This document shows, piece by piece, positions 18,580 to 27,412 of a stretch of 64,000 nt of DNA. The DNA lies in contig NZ_CP089293.1 in assembly GCF_021919345.1 (NCBI RefSeq), positions 248,001 to 312,000 on the forward strand, written 5' to 3'. Under the pieces are notes generated by a model. The model made no database searches and was not told where the DNA came from. It saw nothing but the letters and a program-made list of their open reading frames with translations. Position 1 is the first letter of the stretch. Each line of letters begins with the position of its first letter. The stretch is from Paenarthrobacter nicotinovorans (lineage in GTDB: Bacteria; Actinomycetota; Actinomycetes; Actinomycetales; Micrococcaceae). A program made the position numbers and the translations under genes.

Positions 18580-20471
18580 CCACCACTGCCGACAAAGCGA
18601 CGACCACCGCCGTTGATTCCGTGTCGCACTTGACCCCTGAACGCTGGGCGGCAGCAAACCGCCATCTGGTTCGCAAGGCAATCGCGGAGTTCTCGCACGA
18701 ACGCATCCTGGTGCCGGAGCTTATTCGCGATGAAGGCGCCGGCATTGGGCTTTACCGCGTAATGAGCGACGATGACGCCACCGAATACCGTTTCCGTGCA
18801 CGGCTGCTGCAGCTTGAGCACTGGTCTGTTTTCGCCGACTCCATAGTGCGCCTGCGCGACGGCGGGGAGTTGCCCATTGACGCCTTGGACTTCATCGCCG
18901 AGTTTCACGAGGCACTGGCCATCCGGATGGAAATGCTGCCGGTGTACCTCGAGGAGATCAGCAGCACGCTGGCCAGCCACGCGTATAAGCAGGGCAAGCC
19001 GTTCAGCTCGGCCGAGCTGGCAGCGGGCATCACGGGCGGGACCGACCCGGCCGCTGACTTCCAGGCCATTGAGCACAGCATGACCGAAGGCCACCCCTGT
19101 TTCGTGGCCAACAACGGCCGGCTTGGTTTCGGGATCGCGGACTACCATGCGTTCGCGCCGGAAACCGGGGCAACCGTCAAGCTTCAATGGATCGCAGTGC
19201 ACCGCAGCAAGGCAGTTTTCACCTCGAGCGCGGGGCTGGACTACCGGACACACTTCGAAGCTGAACTCGGGCCGGCCACCTTGGCGTGGTTCAACGCAGA
19301 GCTATCCGCGTCCGGCCTGGATCCCGAGGACTATCTCCTCATGCCGGTCCATCCGTGGCAGTGGGACAACAAGCTCACCGTGACGTTCGCGGCAGAAATC
19401 GCCCAGCGACACATCGTGAACCTGGGTACGGGGGAGGACAACTACCAGGCGCAGCAGTCCATCCGTACGTTCTTCAACACCACCTCACCGGAGAAGGCGT
19501 ACGTGAAGACGGCCATGTCCGTATTGAACATGGGCTTCATGCGTGGCCTGTCTCCGCTGTACATGAAGGCAACGCCGGCCATCAACGACTGGCTTCAGGA
19601 ACTGATCGGCAATGACCAGGAGCTCCAGAGCCGGGGCCTGGCCATGATCCGTGAAACCGCTGCCATCGGTTATCACAACCACTACTACGAGGCGGCTTCC
19701 GCCAAGGGTTCGCCCTACCGCAAGATGCTCTCGGCCCTGTGGAGGGAGAGTCCGCTGCCGATGCTCAAGGACGGGCAACAGCTGGCCACCATGGCTTCAT
19801 TGCTGCACGTGGATTCGTCCGGGAACTCCGTGGTTTCGGCCCTGATTTCCCGGTCCGGCCTGGCGCCCACCGAATGGCTTCGCCGCTACTTCGAGGCCTA
19901 CCTGGTGCCGCTGGTCCACTGTCTCTATGAGTACGAGCTCGCCTTCATGCCGCACGGGGAGAACGTGATCCTGATCCTCGAAAACGGCGTGCCGGTCCGG
20001 GCGATCATGAAGGACATCGCCGAGGAAATCGTTGTCATGGGGGACCGGCTGGAGCTGCCGGAAGAAGTCTCCCGGGTCAAGGCCGAGATCCCCGCCGAGG
20101 AAATGGTTCTGGCCATCTTCACCGACGTGTTCGACTGCATCTTCCGTTTCCTGTCCGCAATTCTCGTGGAGGACGGGACACTGGCCGAGGACGAATTCTG
20201 GGAGACCACCGCTGCTGTGCTGCGCGAATACCAGCAGCGCCATCCGGAGCTTGCAGACCAGTTCGCCATGCATGACCTGTTCGCGGCGGACTTCGAGCTG
20301 TCCTGCCTCAACCGTCTCCAGCTCCGGAACAACCAGCAGATGCTTGACATCTCGGACCCTTCCGGAGGGCTGCAAATGGCCGGCCGCTTGACCAACCCCT
20401 TGGCGGGAAGACACGGGGATGCTGTTTCGCTGTCAGCAAAATCTGGAATCACTGGTCCATCACAGTCATAG
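18576..20471 (+). CDS. desD: NRPS-independent siderophore synthetase (DesD type, IucA/IucC family)
   Basis: 631 residues, GTG start overlapping desC. NIS synthetases use ATP to join and finally close the hydroxamic acid units, giving desferrioxamine E/G-type rings. Visible are EHSMTEGHPCFVANNGRLGF (ATP/substrate loop), MPVHPWQWDNKL, SIRTFFNTTSPEKAYVKTAM, MGFMRGLSP, and the HGENVILILENG and RAIMKD nucleotide/Mg site. The sequence is full length; its last 25 residues are variable Ser/Gly-rich. No siderophore importer lies next to it; the next genes are the RiPP precursors, after a 222-base gap in which I cannot name a firm promoter. Confidence 0.93.
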   Translation: MTTTADKATTTAVDSVSHLTPERWAAANRHLVRKAIAEFSHERILVPELIRDEGAGIGLYRVMSDDDATEYRFRARLLQLEHWSVFADSIVRLRDGGELPIDALDFIAEFHEALAIRMEMLPVYLEEISSTLASHAYKQGKPFSSAELAAGITGGTDPAADFQAIEHSMTEGHPCFVANNGRLGFGIADYHAFAPETGATVKLQWIAVHRSKAVFTSSAGLDYRTHFEAELGPATLAWFNAELSASGLDPEDYLLMPVHPWQWDNKLTVTFAAEIAQRHIVNLGTGEDNYQAQQSIRTFFNTTSPEKAYVKTAMSVLNMGFMRGLSPLYMKATPAINDWLQELIGNDQELQSRGLAMIRETAAIGYHNHYYEAASAKGSPYRKMLSALWRESPLPMLKDGQQLATMASLLHVDSSGNSVVSALISRSGLAPTEWLRRYFEAYLVPLVHCLYEYELAFMPHGENVILILENGVPVRAIMKDIAEEIVVMGDRLELPEEVSRVKAEIPAEEMVLAIFTDVFDCIFRFLSAILVEDGTLAEDEFWETTAAVLREYQQRHPELADQFAMHDLFAADFELSCLNRLQLRNNQQMLDISDPSGGLQMAGRLTNPLAGRHGDAVSLSAKSGITGPSQS

Positions 20472-20693
20472 GCATCCCGAGGCCTGGAGGCCCGAATTTC
20501 CGCCTGCAGTGGTTCGGAAACCTTCGGATCCGCTTGTGGCCGCAGAATATTTCACGGGTTGCCAAACACTGCAAGTCACACGGCCCAGCGACAAAACCCG
20601 GGAACGATGTGCCCTCCGGATTTTGCTAGGTTCAGTTTTGTCCAGTGAATGGATTAGTTCGACCATCTATCTCTTTGGGGGGAGGTAAAAAAT

Positions 20694-20840
20694 ATGGAGA
20701 ACCAACTGGCTCAGATTGAGCAGCTTGATGAACTCGACGCACCCGGCTGGGGCGAGTGGGTTGCCGGAATCGGCGTAGGCGCAGTTGTTGGCGGCGGCCT
20801 GATTTACGGCGGAATCGCCATCGGCGTTGCGATCACCTGA
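20694..20840 (+). CDS. Daptide-type RiPP precursor peptide 1
   Basis: 48 residues, found by reading the gap after desD. A strong ribosome site GGGGGGAGG stands 7 bases before the ATG. The leader MENQLAQIEQLDELDAPG is acidic. The rest is a hydrophobic Gly/Ala/Val/Ile-rich helix-like core starting WGEWVAGIGVGAVV and ending GIAIGVAIT with a C-terminal Thr. Daptides are RiPPs in which that Thr is decarboxylated, aminated and dimethylated to a diamine end. The same final GVAIT and a related leader (LDEL DA / LESL DA) occur in the next gene. The cut site is probably near the W-G-E-W/F motif (inferred). Confidence 0.85.
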   Translation: MENQLAQIEQLDELDAPGWGEWVAGIGVGAVVGGGLIYGGIAIGVAIT

Positions 20841-20893
20841 CACAGGAGATTGACCTTCCAGACCGTCAGACATGAAGCCTATGGGGAGGTGAA

Positions 20894-21070
20894 ATGGAAA
20901 CCACTCTTGATGTGAACAGCGAATTCAGTGCCCTCGTTGCCGGAATTGAACCCTTGGAGTCGCTTGACGCGGCTTGGAACTGGGGAGAATTCTTCGGCGG
21001 CGTGGCGATCGGAGTCGGTGCTGCAGGCGTTGTCGCCGGCGGCATCGGCATCGGCGTAGCCATCACCTAG
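20894..21070 (+). CDS. Daptide-type RiPP precursor peptide 2
   Basis: 58 residues, ATG at 20894 with GGGGAGGTG ahead. The leader is longer than that of precursor 1 (METTLDVNSEFSALVAGIEP) but shares the ESLDA-x(2-3)-W-G-E-F segment. The core is Gly/Val/Ala/Ile-rich and amphipathic and ends GGIGIGVAIT with C-terminal Thr. Two different precursors next to each other fit a multi-component membrane-active peptide system, as in the first described daptide clusters. The gap of 53 bases to precursor 1 suggests one transcript. A hairpin follows at 21085-21118. Confidence 0.85.
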   Translation: METTLDVNSEFSALVAGIEPLESLDAAWNWGEFFGGVAIGVGAAGVVAGGIGIGVAIT

Positions 21071-21084
21071 GAAATGACAGTACT

Positions 21085-21118
21085 TGTGGGGGCCGGGCAT
21101 TGTGATTCGGCCCCCACA
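21085..21118 (+). terminator. Hairpin between precursor genes and tailoring genes
   Basis: TGTGGGGGCCG (21085-21095) and CGGCCCCCACA (21108-21118) form a perfect 11-bp GC-rich stem with a 12-base loop. No T-run follows. The position, right after the last precursor and before the enzyme genes, is where RiPP operons often keep a leaky terminator so that precursor mRNA exceeds enzyme mRNA. The function is inferred. Confidence 0.7.
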
Positions 21119-21161
21119 GGCATTGTCCAAACATCAATCTGCAGAAAGAGTGACGACGCGA

Positions 21162-21353
21162 ATGACTCAAAGCAAGGCATTCATCCCGCTCATCGCCGTA
21201 CTTGGTGCATTGGTTGCCATCATGGGCGGTCTCACCGCGATGCTCGCGGCAACCGGAAACCAGCCAGTGCTTTTCGGCCTCACCTTGGCTATTGGCATGA
21301 TCTTGCTTGTTGTGCTGGGCATCTTCATCGGACTCCTAAGAAAGCGCAGCTGA
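21162..21353 (+). CDS. Small two-helix membrane protein in the RiPP cluster
   Basis: 63 residues starting MTQSKAFIPLIAVLGALVAI with a second hydrophobic segment (about residues 37-58) and a basic C-terminus (LLRKRS). The 9 bases after its stop lead straight into the ABC ATPase gene, so it belongs to the operon. Small membrane proteins in such places are often immunity or export helpers, but nothing in the sequence proves it. Confidence 0.75.
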   Translation: MTQSKAFIPLIAVLGALVAIMGGLTAMLAATGNQPVLFGLTLAIGMILLVVLGIFIGLLRKRS

Positions 21354-21358
21354 CAACC

Positions 21359-22114
21359 ATGCCAGTGGAGCCCATCGTTTCGATGACAGGCGTTGAAAAA
21401 AGGTACGGCCAAAAAACGGGAGTTTCAGGCGTCACCTTCGGCTTGGGCCGGGGTGAGTGTGTGGGGCTTCTGGGCCCCAACGGGGCGGGGAAATCCACGC
21501 TTTTGAAGATCTTGTGCGGTCTGATGCGGCCCACAGAGGGAAGCGTCCGGATCTTCAACCAGGATCCCGGGGCGGTGAAGGAGCCGGGCAAGACGCTTGG
21601 CTTTGTCTTTGACCCTGCCGGCCTCCCGCCGGACCTTACTGTCCGGGACTGCCTGACTATCGAATCGATGGCCCAAAACCTGGGACGCGGCGCCGTCGCC
21701 GCGGTTGCCGAGGACTTTGATCTGACGGAGTTCATGGGGCGGCGGGTCCGTAAGCTGTCCACAGGCCAGCGGCAGAGGGCAGCCTTGGCGGCTGCCATGA
21801 TGGGTGGGCCCGATGTCCTGGTGTTGGACGAACCCATGAACGGACTCGACATCGAATCGACGCGCTGGCTTCGAATAAAAATCGAAGAACGCACCGCCCG
21901 CAACCAAACGACCCTCATTTCCAGCCACAATCTTTCGGAAGTCCGGCGGTTGGCGGACAGGGCAATTGTGGTCCGTACGACCCAACGCTATGACGGCCCT
22001 GTTCCCGAACTTGGGGATGCCGACTTGGAACGCTGGTACCTCTCCCTCGTCCATGATGGCTCGGAGAACACCCTGGACAAAGCCTCCAGTGCTGGAAAGG
22101 GTGACGCTTCGTGA
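21359..22114 (+). CDS. ABC transporter ATP-binding protein of the RiPP cluster
   Basis: 251 residues from the ATG at 21359. Walker A is GPNGAGKSTLLKIL (about residues 39-52), the signature motif LSTGQRQRAALAAA lies near 135-148, and Walker B is VLVLDEPMNGLD. SSHNLSEV supplies the switch His. The layout is that of the CcmA/LolD-like ATPases that pair with ABC-2-type permeases for peptide export or self-protection. The GTG of the permease overlaps its TGA. In this cluster the pair probably exports the mature peptides or removes them from the membrane. Confidence 0.9.
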   Translation: MPVEPIVSMTGVEKRYGQKTGVSGVTFGLGRGECVGLLGPNGAGKSTLLKILCGLMRPTEGSVRIFNQDPGAVKEPGKTLGFVFDPAGLPPDLTVRDCLTIESMAQNLGRGAVAAVAEDFDLTEFMGRRVRKLSTGQRQRAALAAAMMGGPDVLVLDEPMNGLDIESTRWLRIKIEERTARNQTTLISSHNLSEVRRLADRAIVVRTTQRYDGPVPELGDADLERWYLSLVHDGSENTLDKASSAGKGDAS

Positions 22115-22848
22115 TACGCGCCGAAGTTTTCCGCCTGACCAGGGGATGGTCACTTCCCATCCTGCTCCTGACAGCCCTGGTGCTCAATGTCCTGGCTGCA
22201 TATGGCACGTCCACGGGTTTCGATGCGGGACTCGCTGCCCCCGGTGCTTCAGAGAAGGCCACCGCGGCACTGGTGGGCCTCGGTTTCGGTGCCAGCCTCT
22301 TTTCCATGATTTTCGGGGCCATCAGCGTCACGCGTGATTTTGGCAATGCGTCCATCGGCCGGAGTGCATTCCTCTCAGGCGGCGCTGTGCGACTGCTGTC
22401 CCTGCGGGCCTTTGCCTTGGCGGTTCCCGCGATTGCCTTCGCGGTTGCAGGAACAGTTTCAGTGGTGGTGGTCGCCATGGTTGCCGTTTCCTCGAAGGGC
22501 GGCCACTTTGTCCTCGACGGCGACGGCCGCGCAACCCTGGCCGGAGTGTTCTTCACCATCATCTTCGCGGCCTACCTTGGTCATTTCATCGCCTGGCAGG
22601 GCAGGAAGTCCCTGCCCGTGGTTATCGCCCTGGTCGCGTGGACGCTGGTCTTGGAACCGAATCTGATCAACATTCTTCCTGCCGCGGGCAAGTTCCTGCC
22701 CGGCGGCGCGGGCCAAGCCATGACCCTTGATGCCTCGGCCACCTTTGACACGCTTCCAGTAGGTGCCGGTTATGCCGTCTATTTGGGATGGCTGGTGGTC
22801 CTGTTTGCCGCCGCGGGGATCCGGCTCAGACGAACGGACCTCCTGTGA
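22111..22848 (+). CDS. ABC-2-type permease of the RiPP cluster
   Basis: 245 residues, GTG start overlapping the ATPase gene. About six hydrophobic segments and no nucleotide-binding motifs; the N-terminal IRAEVFRLTRGWSLPILLL and the ISVTRDFGNASIGRSAFLSG segment ('T-x-D-F/Y...R-T') are typical of ABC-2 permeases such as those of lantibiotic immunity transporters. It would form the membrane channel with the preceding ATPase. Its TGA overlaps the GTG of the protease gene. Confidence 0.88.
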   Translation: MIRAEVFRLTRGWSLPILLLTALVLNVLAAYGTSTGFDAGLAAPGASEKATAALVGLGFGASLFSMIFGAISVTRDFGNASIGRSAFLSGGAVRLLSLRAFALAVPAIAFAVAGTVSVVVVAMVAVSSKGGHFVLDGDGRATLAGVFFTIIFAAYLGHFIAWQGRKSLPVVIALVAWTLVLEPNLINILPAAGKFLPGGAGQAMTLDASATFDTLPVGAGYAVYLGWLVVLFAAAGIRLRRTDLL

Positions 22849-24464
22849 GCAGCCAGTATCAGTGGCTCAGCCAGATCCGGCTCTCCGAGCAGGACGAGAG
22901 CGGGCGGATCCTCATCAGCACCGCTGCAGGTCCGGTCCTGCGTCTGCCGCAGGCCCTCGGAGAAATCGTCCGCGAAGCCCAGCAAGCATTGCCCGACGTG
23001 GATGCCCACGGTATCGCGGAACGGATACGTGCCGGCAGCGGGACGCAGAGTGGCCAGACCAAGACCGATCGTTCGCAGCTGACGGCGGCAGAAGTGCAAC
23101 TGCTGCTGGACACGCTGGCAAAGAACCCGGCACTGGCCCGGCTGGACGTGTCTCCGGTCCGGCGCCTGCAGTTCCGAAAGCCATTTTCCATCCAGCTGAC
23201 CCTTCTGGACCCATCGTGGCTGCTTGGCCGCATGCCCTGGACCCGGCGGATCATTCGTTCTTCCGGCTTTTGGTGGACTGTCGCCGCCCTCAACGGTGTG
23301 GGTGTGGCTGCCGTGGCCGTGCTGCTCATGGACCAGGGAAGCGCCCTTCATGACACCACGACGGTGACTGGCTACCTCTGGCTTTTGGTGGCCCTGTACC
23401 TTGCCGTCTTCATTCATGAGTTTTCCCACGCGGCGACGTTGGTCGCTTTCGGTGGCCGTTCGCACCGCGTCGGTTTCATGCTGTTCTATTTGGTTCCTGC
23501 TTTCTTCTGTGATGTAACGGATGCGTGGAACCTCAAGCCTGCTGATCGCGCCAAGGTTGCCTTGGCGGGCATCGCAGCCCAAGGAAATCTGGGTGCAATT
23601 GCCGGGGTCCTCTCCTTTGTTCTGCCCAGAGACCTTGCCACCCTTGCCGCGGCCTTTAGTGTGTTGTGTTTCCTCTACGGGCTGCTGAACCTGATCCCCT
23701 TCGTGAAGTTGGACGGGTACATCGCGTTGGTGGGATACCTCGACAAGCCAAACCTCCGGGCGAGCTGCATGGCAGAGTTCCAGGCATGGACCAGAGGCTT
23801 GATCTTCCGTCAGGGATCCCCGAGCCAGGTCCCGGCGTCCCCAAAGCGGCTGATCTTCGGATTCCTGTGCATCGTTTTCCCACTCTTGATCCTTATTGGA
23901 GTGGTGGCCGCTGCTGGAAGCTACCTGGCGTCATGGGGGAAAGTTGCAGCGTGGATCCAGTTGTTCCTGGCAGGTGGACTTGTCGTTTGGCTGCTGCTGA
24001 GGGGGATCGGCCATATGGTCGGACTGCGGAAATCCGGCATCGCCAAGGGTCCTGTAACGGTCTATGGCGCTGCACTGTTGCTTGCCGCAGTGGCACTGGT
24101 GGTCGTTGTTCCGTTCCCCAACAACGTTCGCGGCGGCCTTTACAGTGATGGTGATGGGCCCAGGTTCGTGGTCCTGGGAGGATCCGCTGGAGCAACGGGC
24201 GGGACAGTTGACCTGTTCGGGCCAGGGCTTGTGCCGGGCAGCAGGATCGGGACGGCGACAGCCGCCGGCGATCCCGAGCCGTGTACGGTTCCCCTGGCAG
24301 CAACGGTTGCCGTCAAGGAGTCGGACCTGACCCTGGACGCCCTGTGCGTCCGGCTGGACTATGCCGGCACGGCGCCCCGCACCGGCACGGCAGTATGGCA
24401 GGTCCCCGGCCAGACAATCGCCCAGTGGGTGGCCAATCTGGGAACAAGGGCGGTCGGCCCATGA
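22845..24464 (+). CDS. mpaP: M50-family intramembrane metalloprotease, probable daptide leader peptidase (MpaP type)
   Basis: 539 residues from the GTG at 22845 that overlaps the permease stop; an in-frame start further left would run through the permease gene. After about 100 polar residues there are several membrane helices. HEFSH (191-195) is the zinc-binding HExxH inside a hydrophobic segment, and NLIPFVKLDGY supplies the third-ligand Asp of site-2-type proteases. The C-terminal about 110 residues are beta-rich and lie after the last helix, probably outside. Known daptide clusters encode such a protease, thought to remove leaders in the membrane. The symbol is given by analogy. The next ATG overlaps its TGA. 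Confidence 0.82.
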   Translation: MSSQYQWLSQIRLSEQDESGRILISTAAGPVLRLPQALGEIVREAQQALPDVDAHGIAERIRAGSGTQSGQTKTDRSQLTAAEVQLLLDTLAKNPALARLDVSPVRRLQFRKPFSIQLTLLDPSWLLGRMPWTRRIIRSSGFWWTVAALNGVGVAAVAVLLMDQGSALHDTTTVTGYLWLLVALYLAVFIHEFSHAATLVAFGGRSHRVGFMLFYLVPAFFCDVTDAWNLKPADRAKVALAGIAAQGNLGAIAGVLSFVLPRDLATLAAAFSVLCFLYGLLNLIPFVKLDGYIALVGYLDKPNLRASCMAEFQAWTRGLIFRQGSPSQVPASPKRLIFGFLCIVFPLLILIGVVAAAGSYLASWGKVAAWIQLFLAGGLVVWLLLRGIGHMVGLRKSGIAKGPVTVYGAALLLAAVALVVVVPFPNNVRGGLYSDGDGPRFVVLGGSAGATGGTVDLFGPGLVPGSRIGTATAAGDPEPCTVPLAATVAVKESDLTLDALCVRLDYAGTAPRTGTAVWQVPGQTIAQWVANLGTRAVGP

Positions 24465-25558
24465 TCCGCCCGAGGTTTACGGTTATTTGCCCCGCCTATA
24501 ACCGCTCGGCTCCGATAGCGGCAACCATTGAGAGTGTCCTGAAACAAACCAGGGGAGACTTCGAACTACTTGTTGGCTCTGATGGTTCAACAGATGATAC
24601 GGACGACATCGTCGCCGGGTTCGCACGCGCCGACAGCCGTGTGAAGTTAGTGCGGCTGGCCCACACGGGCGATCCCGGGTTGGTGCGAAACCGGCTGTGC
24701 GGGCAAGCCGGCCAGGGGTACGTGGCCTACATTGACCACGACGATGTGTGGCGGGAGGACCACCTGGCGGTTCTGGGGTCGGTCTTGGACTCTGGTGCAG
24801 AGTGGGCGGCCAGCGGTGGGGATTATCGCCATGACGACGGCTCGTCAACCATTCTCGGCGGACGCAGCCTGCTGTGGCATCCGGAACTTGCCGTGGTGGA
24901 TCCCTACGCGGAGCCTTCCCGTGTGGCGCACAGGATGCCTGTCCTCACGGCGGCCGGCGGCTGGCGCAGAGCAGCCAGGGGACTGGAGGACTGGGACCTT
25001 TGGTGGCGTATGAGTTCCCGAGGGGCCGGCCTTCAGCCCGTGGATGAAACGACGGCGGTTGTGTCCATTTCCGGGACGACCCGCCGGCACACCTTGGACC
25101 ACCACTTGGTGGTTCCTTTGGCGGGAACTGCCAGTGCGTCAGCGGCCCGGGCCGCGGTTGAAGACTGGTCCCAGGCGAGACTGGCCGAAGTATTTGCCGC
25201 GGACTTCCTCCGCTGGGCAGGGGAGATCGACCTCGACCCGCTGGTGATGTTGCCGTTGGCGAACAACGGGTCTGGCGGCTGCCTGCCGGAGGAAACGGCA
25301 GAACGCCCGGGCCCCTCAGTTTCAACCGCGCCGCACATGGCGTTCACTGTGGGTGCATTCCCTGGTGGTCACGATGGTTGGTTGGTGGGCATCGCAGCTC
25401 CTGTTGTCAGCCGTGGTCATCGCCAGGCGATGCAACGGGTCCTGAGGACGCGGTTCCCCGAAGCGATGGGGCGCCTGGAATCCGGAGTGTCGCTCCGGTG
25501 CGGGGGCATAGGCGAGCAGATGAAGAATGCACAATCCAAGAGGGGGAATCATGAGTGA
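24461..25558 (+). CDS. Family 2 glycosyltransferase in the RiPP cluster
   Basis: 365 residues, ATG overlapping the protease stop. The N-terminal half is a GT-A domain: FTVICPAYNRSAPIAATIES, LLVGSDGSTDDTDDIV, and YIDHDDVW, which carries the D-x-D-type nucleotide-sugar/metal site (about residues 92-99). GLEDWDLWWRM around 170-180 corresponds to the catalytic ED region of GT2 enzymes. The C-terminal about 150 residues match no family I know. It is inside the operon with overlaps on both sides (8 bases with the next gene). A sugar transfer to the peptide, or to a protective envelope component, is possible; I know of no such enzyme in the core daptide pathway. Confidence 0.82.
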   Translation: MIRPRFTVICPAYNRSAPIAATIESVLKQTRGDFELLVGSDGSTDDTDDIVAGFARADSRVKLVRLAHTGDPGLVRNRLCGQAGQGYVAYIDHDDVWREDHLAVLGSVLDSGAEWAASGGDYRHDDGSSTILGGRSLLWHPELAVVDPYAEPSRVAHRMPVLTAAGGWRRAARGLEDWDLWWRMSSRGAGLQPVDETTAVVSISGTTRRHTLDHHLVVPLAGTASASAARAAVEDWSQARLAEVFAADFLRWAGEIDLDPLVMLPLANNGSGGCLPEETAERPGPSVSTAPHMAFTVGAFPGGHDGWLVGIAAPVVSRGHRQAMQRVLRTRFPEAMGRLESGVSLRCGGIGEQMKNAQSKRGNHE

Positions 25559-26639
25559 AGAGTTGTTGGCGGAGCCCGCAATGTCAGAACGCCTGCGTTT
25601 GTGGCTTGAAGGAGGACGCCCCGGCCCCGGTATCCGGGACGCATTGATGGTGGGGGACGTGGACGAGGAGCGGATGCGGCTGTTGCCGGCGTCGGGCACC
25701 TCGCTCGTGTTCGTCGAGGAATCGCAGGTTGAGACAGCCAAATCCCTGACGACGTCGACCGTCGTCGGCTATAGCGGTGAGTTCTCCACCAACGGTGGCG
25801 AAATCGGGATCGGTGACAGCTTTGTCCTCCAGCTGGAGGGGTATGCAACTGCGCCCTATGTCGCGATCTCGTGTCCCACAGTTTTCTCACTTGATGAGGA
25901 TGCAGACCGCGAAGCTGCTGCAGCCGACGCCGATACTGCCTTCGCGTCCGGGGTGTTTCCACGGTTTCTCCTGACGCAGTTGGTGACGGTCCTGGACCAG
26001 CAGTTCTGGCAGAACAGCGGACGGCTGGGGACTGACCCGGCCCGCCTTTACGTGGCCGAGGGGGGATCGGAGCTGCTTTCCGGTCCGGCCGGCGGATCAG
26101 TGGAGGTATCCGGCGACAGCTGCCGGACATCCGCCCCCGTAGCCGGTGAAGACAACGCCCGGCTGCTTGCGGATAACCCTGGTATCGGGCGCTTTTTTGG
26201 CGCGGCCAAAGTCCTCCGCGCTGCGCAGAGTCGTTTCCCCGCCGGCGTCCAGGTGGCAGGGTTCGGTTTCCGGCTGGTCCAGGGAGAAACCCCGGGTGAG
26301 CGGTCTCGGCGCGACAGTGTTTACGTGCTGGTCGCTGAAGACGCGTACTACCTGACGGACCTCAGCACGGGAAAGCTCAGCAAGGTTCCCAAGGATGTGG
26401 CCGAAGTGGTGGAGTGTGTCCTGTCTGCTGCGGAGCCGAGCCAGGAACTTCAGGCGCGGCTGGGCCTGAAGCTCTCAGGCAAGGACCTTTCTCCGGCGGC
26501 ACAGATCCGCCGGAGCAAAGAACTGCAGAAGCTTTTCGAGCACCTCGCCATTGCTCCTGAAACGGAGACGCCCGGAATCCCCGCGGTGGCCGTCCCGGTG
26601 AACCCTGCCCTGACCATTGTTCCGGTCATCGTCACATGA
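25551..26639 (+). CDS. mpaB: Daptide RiPP recognition-type protein (MpaB type)
   Basis: 362 residues from the ATG at 25551, which has GAGGGGGAATC ahead and overlaps the glycosyltransferase end by 8 bases. There is no catalytic motif or membrane helix. A C-terminal part with DSVYVLVAEDAYYLTDLSTG followed by KLSKVPKDVAEVVECVL resembles the beta-strand/helix pattern of RiPP recognition (PqqD-like) domains; this is by eye. By place, length and neighbours it corresponds to the recognition protein of daptide clusters, thought to present the leader to the dehydrogenase and aminotransferase. The symbol is by analogy. Confidence 0.65.
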   Translation: MSEELLAEPAMSERLRLWLEGGRPGPGIRDALMVGDVDEERMRLLPASGTSLVFVEESQVETAKSLTTSTVVGYSGEFSTNGGEIGIGDSFVLQLEGYATAPYVAISCPTVFSLDEDADREAAAADADTAFASGVFPRFLLTQLVTVLDQQFWQNSGRLGTDPARLYVAEGGSELLSGPAGGSVEVSGDSCRTSAPVAGEDNARLLADNPGIGRFFGAAKVLRAAQSRFPAGVQVAGFGFRLVQGETPGERSRRDSVYVLVAEDAYYLTDLSTGKLSKVPKDVAEVVECVLSAAEPSQELQARLGLKLSGKDLSPAAQIRRSKELQKLFEHLAIAPETETPGIPAVAVPVNPALTIVPVIVT

Positions 26640-27412
26640 GCGGGAAGCCGGCAACGTTATACACCGGACGGGGCGCAGAGCTCTACCATGCGATTGTTCA
26701 GTCTGACAGCTCGGAGCTGCGGGAGATCATCCGCTGCCTCCGGGGCAAGGACGCGCGGGTGCTTGAACTGGCGGCAGGTTCCGGGCGGATAACCTTGGCC
26801 GTCCTGCCGTTTGTCAGATCGGTGACCGCAGTGGACAATTCGGCTGAGCTCCTGTCCATCCTGCAGGAGGAACTGGCCAAGCCGGAGCGGGTCAAGAACG
26901 CAGCAAAAGTGGACGCGGTCCTGGCCGACATCCTGCGGTTGGAGCTGACGGACCAGTTCGACGCCGTGATTCTGGGGACTACCTCCCTTTGCCTCTTTGA
27001 CGCGGACCAACGCCGCTCGCTCTTGGGCGACATCCAACGATGGCTGCTTCCCGGCGGGGAGCTCCTGATTTCCCTGCGGACCCCCGAGCTGGGGGGAAGT
27101 GACTTCTACGTGCACGAGGTTTCCCCTCAGCTGGCCATCGAGGAATCTTTTGATGTCACTGCCGGGACGTTCACCTCAAAGCTGGTGGAACGGAATGACG
27201 CCGGGGAACGGGTGGCGGAGTATTCCGTGACAACCCATTTGCTGACCGAGGCTGAGTTCAGGGCGGAACTGGGTGCTGCCGGGTTTGCTGTGGCAGCAGC
27301 ATTCGATGTTGGCCCGCGGAACCGCGCAGATGCCATCGGCAATTACAAACTTTTCAGGGCCCATGCTTCAGCTGCGGGTGCCGGTATCAAGGAGGGCCAC
27401 ACGCATGGGTAG
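26636..27412 (+). CDS. mpaM: SAM-dependent methyltransferase, probable daptide N-terminus of the diamine dimethylase (MpaM type)
   Basis: 258 residues of class I Rossmann-type methyltransferase. Motif I is VLELAAGSGRITLAVLPF (about residues 40-57), the acidic ribose-binding residue lies in VTAVDNSAELL, and FDAVILGTTSLCLFD is motif post-I/II. The ATG overlaps the previous TGA. In daptide synthesis the methyltransferase adds two methyl groups to the new C-terminal amine. (The call refers to the amine of the C-terminal diamine, not the peptide N-terminus.) It is followed by the aminotransferase gene with an 8-base overlap. The symbol is by analogy. Confidence 0.82.
   Translation: MSGKPATLYTGRGAELYHAIVQSDSSELREIIRCLRGKDARVLELAAGSGRITLAVLPFVRSVTAVDNSAELLSILQEELAKPERVKNAAKVDAVLADILRLELTDQFDAVILGTTSLCLFDADQRRSLLGDIQRWLLPGGELLISLRTPELGGSDFYVHEVSPQLAIEESFDVTAGTFTSKLVERNDAGERVAEYSVTTHLLTEAEFRAELGAAGFAVAAAFDVGPRNRADAIGNYKLFRAHASAAGAGIKEGHTHG

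Noticed and set aside
20472..20693. A firm promoter for the RiPP operon in the gap after desD
   Set aside because: Several weak -35/-10-like pairs can be drawn but none is convincing, so no site is listed.
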